From contig CAMJHJ010000101.1 of the NCBI GenBank assembly GCA_946405485.1, positions 1-8,403 of the forward strand: 8,403 nt of DNA. Reading direction: 5' to 3'. The notes under the pieces are model-generated. The model was not told the DNA's origin, ran no database searches, and saw only the letters and a program-made list of their open reading frames with translations. The DNA is from an uncultured Bacteroidales bacterium. Lineage in GTDB: Bacteria; Bacteroidota; Bacteroidia; Bacteroidales; UBA932. This document shows positions 1 to 5,485 of the stretch, piece after piece (positions within the stretch are counted from its first letter, which is position 1; every line of letters starts with the position of its first letter). The translations under genes and the position numbers were made by a program.

Positions 1-3000
1 TACGGTAGATATCCTCAATGAAGGTCTTATCCGTATCCGTCACAGCTATCGAGGAGACGGGGATGAGAGGAGAAGATGCCAGCGCCTTGCGGACAATCTC
101 GCGGTTCTGCAGGAGGCTGGAAATGTTGGCTTTGAGGTAATCTAAGGAGAATGGCTTCTCCACATAAGCGTCCGCACCCAGTTCCAATCCGGATATTTTC
201 GAGCGCTCGTCCGTCTTGGCCGTCAGGAGGATGACGGGGATGTGGCTGAAACGGACGTCCTTCTTGACCGTCTGGCATAGCTGGAAACCATCCATGACCG
301 GCATCATCACATCACTGACCACCAGGTCCACATCCTTTTCTTGCAGGATGGACAATGCCCGGCTTCCATTCTCGGCCTCCAGTATCTCGTACTGGCCGGA
401 CAGTTCTCTTCTCTCGAAGGCCCGCATGTCCGCATGGTCTTCCACGAGCAGCAGGGTCCGTTTCTGCCCCCTCGTCTGAAGGGGAACGTCGAGGACGGCC
501 GGGGCCCCGGTGAGGGCATCCTCATGGTGAAGAGGCAGCTCCAGGCGGAACACATTCCACTGCGGGTCATCCGCCATCGTCAGCGTCCCGCCATGCGCTT
601 CGGCCAGGGAACGGGCATAGACCAGACCGATGCCGGTCCCCACGCCCATGGCACCTTCCTGCGCATTGTAGCGGACGAAAGGCTGGAAAATGGACTCTCG
701 CATATCCGCCGGCACGACAGGGCCGTCATTGTGGGTCTCCAATACCATCTTGTCTCCCACAGCACGGAATAGCACGGAAAGGCTGCTGTCCGCATACTTG
801 ACCCCGTTGCTGAGCAAGTTGCCAATGATATGGAGAAACGCCTCCTCATTGATATCCCCCTGCACCGCCTCTTCCGGCAGGTCCAGCCGGAAAGAAAGGC
901 CCTTCTCTCCAATCAGGTAGGAGAAGCCGGCGCAGGATGCGCGAATCAACTGCGTGATGTCACAGGGAGTGAATTCCAATGGGATGCCGGCGCTCTCAAT
1001 CTTGCGGAAATCCAGCAGCTGGTTGATCAGGGTCAGCAGCTTGTCGGAATTCTTTTTCATCAGCATCAAATCTTCTCCCATCCCGGGATTAAAGTCCTGT
1101 TTTTGGAGGATGTGATCCAAAGGACCATGGATCAAGGTAAGCGGCGTACGGATCTCGTGCGCCACCTGCGTATAGAACTGGATCCGGCTCTCATACTGTT
1201 CTCTCTCTGACTTGCGTTCCATCTCCTTGATACGCTCCCGGTATTCCGCATCCCTTCTCCAACGGACAAAACGGATGAGCCCGACAATGAGGAGGGCGAG
1301 CAGGACTCCGTAGAGGATCTTTGCCACGACGGAACGATACCAGGGCCGTCGGACCAAGACGAGCAGGCTGCTCAATTCCTTCACCGGATGGCCTGGGACG
1401 AAGGACTGTACGACGAAGCGGTACTTGCCGGGGGACAAGCGCGGATAACGGAAACTCCTCACACGGCCTACTTCCATCCAATCGTCATCCACCCCTTCCA
1501 TCCGGCATCGGACGACACCGGAAGTGGACTGGTGCGGAAAAGCGGACAGCGTCAGGGCGATGGAATTCTGGTTGTAGCTCAGCGTCAGGGTGTCCGTATA
1601 AACAATGCTTTTCTTCAGCGGCGAACCGGGCGAGGAAGCAGTTACCGTCACGCCATTCACCTGCAGTTCCGTCAGCGTAGCCTCGGCATCCACCGCCTGT
1701 TCTGTAACAAAAGCCGGGTTGAAGCGCACGAATCCTTCGATACCTCCGAAATACAGGGTCCCGTCGGAATCCCGGAAACTGGACCTGAAATTATACTGGT
1801 CGCACAGCAGGCCGTCATCGACCCTCCACACGCGAAAATCCTCTCTTTCGGGATGGAACGACACCAGGCCCTGGTTGGTCGAAAGCCAGAGGCGCCCGTC
1901 CGCCGACTCCTCCATCTGAAAGACGACGTCGCTGGGAAGCCCTTTCTGCACATCATACACCAGGAAGGATTTTGTGTCCGGGAGATAGCGGGCAAAGCCA
2001 CCATCGCGAGTCGTCACCCAGAGATGGCCGGCGGAGTCCTCGAAGCAGCCGGTGGTCCGGTTGCCCGGCAGGCTGGAAGGATCGCCGGGGATGTTCAAAA
2101 AATGCCTCCAGGACCCATCTCCCGCACTGCGGAAATAGACTCCGTCATCGTAAGTCATCGCCCAGAGATTATCCTGGCTGTCAAAACGGAGAACAAAGAT
2201 AAATTTATTCTTCAACTCCGGGACGAATTCGAAAACCCTCCGCCGTCTGTCCAGCCGCTGTACGCCGGAATAGGTCCCGACATAAAGACTGCCATCCGCT
2301 GACCGGGCAATCGTGAAGATACTATTGTCCGCCAGACTCTCGCAATTAACCCCGCGAATGAAACGGTCTTTGATGCGCATCGAAACCGGATCGACGACGT
2401 ACAATCCCTTCGAAAAAGTCCCCACCCACAGTTCATCGTCCACCATACACAGGCCATGCACATTGGTAAAGTCCCGGCTCGGTTCAAAAAAGCGGAAACG
2501 TTCCGTGGCGGGATCAAACACGTTCAGCCCGCCATCCTCCGTACCGATCCAGATACGTCCCTGGAGGTCTTTGCAAAACTCGCGGACATGGTTGCCGTGG
2601 AGGCTGTTGTCCGACACCTCCGGATAGTATTTGCGGAAAGGGGTGTCCGGCGTCCGGCAGTAATCCACCCCGCCGAACCAGCTACCTGCCCAGATGCCCT
2701 TGTCCTTGTCCTCAAAGAGGGTATAGATGGCATTGTCCGACAAGGCATAACGGTCGAAATAGGAACTCTGCATGTGCGAGATTCCTTTCCGCACCGGGTC
2801 ATAGATGAACAGCCCGGATTCGGAACCGGCCAGCAGCTTTCCTTCAGATGAGAGCAGCAGGCAACGGGCCTGCACCGGCTTTCCCGACTCGTCCTCCGAC
2901 AAGATCTTTGTCAAGGCCAGGGAGCCGAGAGATAGTTCCCAGATTCCGCCAAACGAAGCGATATAAAGGTTATTGTCCCCACCTTCGATCACGTCGATGT

Positions 3001-3679
3001 CACTCTCGCCGATCAAGGATTCCACGCCGCTCAAGAAATCCTGGTAGGGAGCAGCCGACTGCATATCCTTGCCGCAAAGGAGGAGGCCGCGACCAAAATC
3101 ACCCAGCCACACCCGTCCGTTGTGATCCACACACACGCACTGGACGGACAGGAGCGGACCCAGCCCCATCCGCGCGTAAGGATAACCGTCCATCTGACCG
3201 GAAACGGGATCATAACAGAAGAGCGATCCGGCATTCTCCGCGATCCAGATCCGACCTCCCCGGTCTTCCCGGATGGATGTGACGCTGCCGGAGACCTTCC
3301 GGCCGGAACTCCCAACCCCGCCAAAGGATTCAAAGCACTCCGCTTCAGGCTTATACACATACAGGCCCTTGTCAGTCCCCACCCAGATTTGGCCGGCGGA
3401 ATCGGCATACAAGGACAGCACATAGTTCGACCCCAGCGAGTGGGGATCGCCCGGCTGGCGACGAAAGACTCTCACGTCCGCTCCGTCATAGCGGTTCAGC
3501 CCATCCCGGGTACCGATCCAGATAAAACCTTTCCGGTCTTGGACAATCGCCGTGACACTGTTTTGGGAAAGTCCCTGCCGGGCGCTCAGATGCTCGAAAT
3601 ACAAGCGCTCTCCGCCGGCCGCAGCAAGCCGGGGTACGACCAGAACCAGGCAAAAGCAAATCTGCAGAAGCCTTTTCAT
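1..3679 (-). CDS. Hybrid two-component system (HTCS) sensor kinase/response regulator, C-terminus cut by window edge
   Basis: This is one uninterrupted frame of 1226 codons, open at the left edge. Residues 1-21 look like a Sec signal peptide (basic start, hydrophobic core, AAA before the cleavage point). About 14 Reg_prop-type repeats (such as GFIWIGTRDGL, GRIWIGTEDGGL and GRLWLSTNQGL) fill residues 25-655, consistent with two seven-bladed propellers. A Y_Y_Y domain follows (about 695-770), then a membrane helix (about 784-807) and a charged helical linker. The kinase core has an H-box AHEIRTPL with phospho-acceptor His841, N-box Asn954/Asn958, the NDG of the ATP lid (Asp985) and GVGTGIGL at 1012-1019. 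A receiver domain (about 1074-1190) has Glu1080/Asp1081, phospho-acceptor Asp1123 and Lys1175. The AraC-type DNA-binding domain expected in this family would follow within about 110 residues outside the window. ATG 3679 is the first start after an in-frame TGA. Family knowledge suggests glycan sensing in the periplasm; the ligand is unknown. Confidence 0.95.
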   Translation of the reverse strand, partial: MKRLLQICFCLVLVVPRLAAAGGERLYFEHLSARQGLSQNSVTAIVQDRKGFIWIGTRDGLNRYDGADVRVFRRQPGDPHSLGSNYVLSLYADSAGQIWVGTDKGLYVYKPEAECFESFGGVGSSGRKVSGSVTSIREDRGGRIWIAENAGSLFCYDPVSGQMDGYPYARMGLGPLLSVQCVCVDHNGRVWLGDFGRGLLLCGKDMQSAAPYQDFLSGVESLIGESDIDVIEGGDNNLYIASFGGIWELSLGSLALTKILSEDESGKPVQARCLLLSSEGKLLAGSESGLFIYDPVRKGISHMQSSYFDRYALSDNAIYTLFEDKDKGIWAGSWFGGVDYCRTPDTPFRKYYPEVSDNSLHGNHVREFCKDLQGRIWIGTEDGGLNVFDPATERFRFFEPSRDFTNVHGLCMVDDELWVGTFSKGLYVVDPVSMRIKDRFIRGVNCESLADNSIFTIARSADGSLYVGTYSGVQRLDRRRRVFEFVPELKNKFIFVLRFDSQDNLWAMTYDDGVYFRSAGDGSWRHFLNIPGDPSSLPGNRTTGCFEDSAGHLWVTTRDGGFARYLPDTKSFLVYDVQKGLPSDVVFQMEESADGRLWLSTNQGLVSFHPEREDFRVWRVDDGLLCDQYNFRSSFRDSDGTLYFGGIEGFVRFNPAFVTEQAVDAEATLTELQVNGVTVTASSPGSPLKKSIVYTDTLTLSYNQNSIALTLSAFPHQSTSGVVRCRMEGVDDDWMEVGRVRSFRYPRLSPGKYRFVVQSFVPGHPVKELSSLLVLVRRPWYRSVVAKILYGVLLALLIVGLIRFVRWRRDAEYRERIKEMERKSEREQYESRIQFYTQVAHEIRTPLTLIHGPLDHILQKQDFNPGMGEDLMLMKKNSDKLLTLINQLLDFRKIESAGIPLEFTPCDITQLIRASCAGFSYLIGEKGLSFRLDLPEEAVQGDINEEAFLHIIGNLLSNGVKYADSSLSVLFRAVGDKMVLETHNDGPVVPADMRESIFQPFVRYNAQEGAMGVGTGIGLVYARSLAEAHGGTLTMADDPQWNVFRLELPLHHEDALTGAPAVLDVPLQTRGQKRTLLLVEDHADMRAFERRELSGQYEILEAENGSRALSILQEKDVDLVVSDVMMPVMDGFQLCQTVKKDVRFSHIPVILLTAKTDERSKISGLELGADAYVEKPFSLDYLKANISSLLQNREIVRKALASSPLIPVSSIAVTDTDKTFIEDIYR

Positions 3680-3737
3680 AATCCGTTGTTTAAAGTGAAT
3701 AGTGTATCAGCGAAATCCAAAGCAGCCTACGGCCGGA

Positions 3738-3760
3738 GAAAAAGTGCGCTGACAGGCACT
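3738..3760 (-). terminator. Weak terminator-like hairpin overlapping the manC stop codon
   Basis: Read on the minus strand, AGTGC (3760-3756) can pair with GCACT (3747-3743) around an 8-base loop, and a run of five T (3743-3739) follows directly. The first stem bases lie inside the manC TAG stop codon. The stem is only 5 bp, so this would be a weak intrinsic terminator that may merely reduce readthrough from manC into the HTCS gene. Chance occurrence is possible. Confidence 0.3.
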
Positions 3761-4832
3761 ACTTCTCGAAGTCGCGGATGCGTTGCTCTTCGGAAAGGGG
3801 GCAGATCAGGAGGCGGCCGCCTTTCTCAGCCACGATAAAGCCGTCAAGCCCCGCGATGACAGCACCTTTCAAGTCAGAGACATGCACCACCGTGCCCTTG
3901 CAGTCATAAAGGTGCACGCCTTCTCCCACGACTGCATTACTCCCCTCATCCTTGCCCAGATTGGCATGGAGCGAGCCCCAGGTGCCCAGATCGGACCAGC
4001 CGAATTCGGCCGGGATCGTATAGATGCGCTCCGCCTTCTCCATCACGGCATAATCGATGCTGATCTTTTCGCAAGAGGGGAACAGCGTCCGCACGACCGT
4101 CTCCTCGGCTCCGGTGTAGAAACTCGGAGCGATCCGGTCCATCACGGCTGCGATCTGGGGCGCATATTCGCGCAGGGCGGCCGTAATCGTCTCCACGTTC
4201 CACACGAAAATGCCCGCGTTCCAGAAATAATTGCCGGCCGAAAGATAAGCCTGCGCCAACTCCAGCGAGGGTTTCTCCTTGAATGCGGCCACTTCCAGCA
4301 GCTCGGAAGGATGCTCCACTCCGGCTTCATCCAGTTCCGCCCCCGTGTCCTGCCGGGCACAGATATAACCATAGCCGGTCTCCGGCCGGGTGGGTGTGAT
4401 GCCGATCGTGACAATGGCGTCATTATCCGCCGTAAAAGACAAAGCCTCCGAAAGGACACGACGGTACTCCGGGACATCGAGGACCAGGGCGTCCGCCGGC
4501 GTCACCACGACATTCGCATCCGGATGCCGCACCTTGATTTTCCAGCACGCATAGGCGATGCAGGGAGCGGTATTGCGGGCGCAAGGCTCGGGGAGGATAT
4601 TCTCCGCGGGAATCTCGGGAAGCTGCTCCCGCACGATACCCACATACGAAGATGAGGTGACGACCCAGACGTTTTCGGGAGGACAGAGGGTACGGAAACG
4701 GTCGGCCGTCAGCTGGATCAGCGTACGGCCGCAGCCCAACACATCGATGAACTGCTTGGGCAACTCCGGGGTCGACATCGGCCAGAAACGGGACCCGATG
4801 CCTCCCGCCATGATCACGACATGGGTTTCCAT
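3759..4832 (-). CDS. manC: Mannose-1-phosphate guanylyltransferase (GDP-mannose pyrophosphorylase)
   Basis: This 357-residue cytoplasmic enzyme converts mannose-1-phosphate and GTP into GDP-mannose and pyrophosphate, supplying mannose- and fucose-containing glycans. The nucleotide-binding signature MAGGIGSRFWPMS (8-20) continues into PKQF (25-28). Further family motifs are EPCARNTAPCIAYA (82-95), ETGYGYI (151-157), FKEKPS (184-189), YFWNAGIFVW (202-211), SIDYAVMEKA (258-267) and FGWSDLGTWGSL (277-288). The length matches the single-domain form; there is no C-terminal phosphomannose isomerase domain as in the roughly 470-residue bifunctional enzymes. In the motif usually read as PSDH or PADH, the sequence is TPADALVLD (111-119): the aspartate is kept (Asp114) but alanine replaces the histidine. 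ATG 4832 shares one base with the stop codon of the lipoprotein gene, pointing to coupled translation. Family assignment is very secure; full activity is inferred. Confidence 0.96.
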   Translation of the reverse strand: METHVVIMAGGIGSRFWPMSTPELPKQFIDVLGCGRTLIQLTADRFRTLCPPENVWVVTSSSYVGIVREQLPEIPAENILPEPCARNTAPCIAYACWKIKVRHPDANVVVTPADALVLDVPEYRRVLSEALSFTADNDAIVTIGITPTRPETGYGYICARQDTGAELDEAGVEHPSELLEVAAFKEKPSLELAQAYLSAGNYFWNAGIFVWNVETITAALREYAPQIAAVMDRIAPSFYTGAEETVVRTLFPSCEKISIDYAVMEKAERIYTIPAEFGWSDLGTWGSLHANLGKDEGSNAVVGEGVHLYDCKGTVVHVSDLKGAVIAGLDGFIVAEKGGRLLICPLSEEQRIRDFEK

Positions 4833-5395
4833 TATTCTTCGTCAAACATTCCCTTATAGCCGGGGATGGTGACACCAAGGCCCTTGTGGAGTTTTTTGGG
4901 ATCCTGGACCAGGCTGAGCACCTCGCCCGAGGGGCTGATGGCCGCATACCAATCCTTTGCCTCCAGCTTGCTGTCCTTGATCTTGCCGACTGCGGAGAAC
5001 TTGTAATCACGATAAGCGATCTCGTTCAGCTTGGCGCCCAGGTTATTGCGGATCGAATCCAGCTGGGTCAGATGCAGCTGGTCGCGCTCGATGGCCGTCT
5101 TTTTCTGGGAGGCCTTGCCGAGCACGCCGCCAGCGGTGTACATATCATAGAATTTCTGATCCTGCTCAAGCTTGGTTTTGAAGAGATCGATCCTCATCTC
5201 GACCTCCTGGCCGATCGTCGTCTGGCCGATTTGTTCAAAGGTGTTGAAAGTCAGGTTCTGCACCTCGCCCATCGTCTCAGCGATCTTTGCGCTGACGGCC
5301 GCTTTCTCAGAAGCGTATTTACTGGTACAGGAAGAAAGGAGCAGGGCTGAAACAGCCATCAAAAGGACTGCCAGGGAGAAAAAACGATGTTTCAT
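4832..5395 (-). CDS. Predicted small envelope lipoprotein of unknown function
   Basis: I do not recognise the family. From ATG 5395 the product is 187 residues. It starts MKHR, has a hydrophobic stretch, and then the lipobox LSSC with Cys23 as the predicted lipidated residue, so it should be exported and anchored to a membrane. The mature part is mostly polar and probably helical (about residues 30-125), then a short region including DWYAAISPSGEVLSL that looks like beta strand, and an acidic end (MFDEE). An in-frame ATG at 5416 would add seven residues (MNEKPNE). I prefer 5395 because it puts the basic residues at the signal peptide start and leaves a leader downstream of the putative -7 box at 5429-5422. 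The gene is first in a unit with manC, with which it overlaps by one base (TAATG). A role in surface glycan assembly is only guesswork from that pairing. Confidence 0.85.
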   Translation of the reverse strand: MKHRFFSLAVLLMAVSALLLSSCTSKYASEKAAVSAKIAETMGEVQNLTFNTFEQIGQTTIGQEVEMRIDLFKTKLEQDQKFYDMYTAGGVLGKASQKKTAIERDQLHLTQLDSIRNNLGAKLNEIAYRDYKFSAVGKIKDSKLEAKDWYAAISPSGEVLSLVQDPKKLHKGLGVTIPGYKGMFDEE

Positions 5396-5414
5396 TTCGT
5401 TCGGTTTTTCGTTC
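5395..5414. repeat. Direct repeat TTTCGTTC x2 at the lipoprotein start
   Basis: The plus strand carries TTTCGTTC at 5395-5402 and again at 5407-5414, 12 bp apart start to start. On the coding (minus) strand this is GAACGAAA twice; the copy nearer the gene ends in the A of the preferred ATG. It is the reason the upstream extension reads NEKPNE. It may be a short duplication, a regulator site, or chance in A-rich leader DNA. Confidence 0.5.
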
Positions 5415-5421
5415 ACAAATG

Positions 5422-5429
5422 CGAATATA
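5422..5429 (-). promoter_or_regulatory. Candidate -7 box for the lipoprotein-manC unit
   Basis: On the minus strand the bases read TATATTCG, seven of eight matches to the Bacteroidota -7 consensus TAnnTTTG (n positions counted as matches). The box ends 26 bp before ATG 5395, which would give a leader of roughly 20 bases. The other ATG at 5416 would have almost no leader. No well-spaced -33 TTTG is evident, so support is moderate at best. Confidence 0.35.
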
Positions 5430-5451
5430 AAGAAAAAAAGCCAATAATTTG

Positions 5452-5459
5452 TATCTTAG
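5452..5459 (+). promoter_or_regulatory. Candidate -7 box for the tricorn protease gene
   Basis: TATCTTAG matches the Bacteroidota -7 consensus TAnnTTTG at seven of eight positions (n positions counted as matches) and ends 26 bp before ATG 5486. That is the same distance as for the divergent gene. The expected upstream TTTG is not visible at normal spacing; the DNA there is A-rich (5430-5439). With the minus-strand box at 5422-5429, it suggests back-to-back promoters about 30 bp apart. Confidence 0.35.
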
Positions 5460-5485
5460 CAGGGCAATAAAGACCCGACTCTAAT

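Noticed and set aside
1388..2302. A 304-codon plus-strand open frame opposite the HTCS gene
   Set aside because: It lies wholly inside the minus-strand sensor region, which shows continuous Reg_prop and Y_Y_Y sequence. The plus-strand translation has no recognisable motif.
3694..3721. A possible promoter for the HTCS gene (minus-strand TTTG at 3721-3718 and TATTCACT at 3701-3694)
   Set aside because: The TTTG is plausible, but the second element matches TAnnTTTG poorly and the spacing is short. I could not separate it from chance.
3783..4655. A 290-codon plus-strand open frame opposite manC
   Set aside because: manC on the other strand has every major family motif in order, so this frame is a by-product of GC-rich codon use.
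5396..5416. An upstream ATG at 5416 as the lipoprotein start
   Set aside because: It would add seven polar residues (MNEKPNE) ahead of a standard MKHR signal-peptide start and leave almost no leader after the candidate -7 box, so 5395 is preferred.
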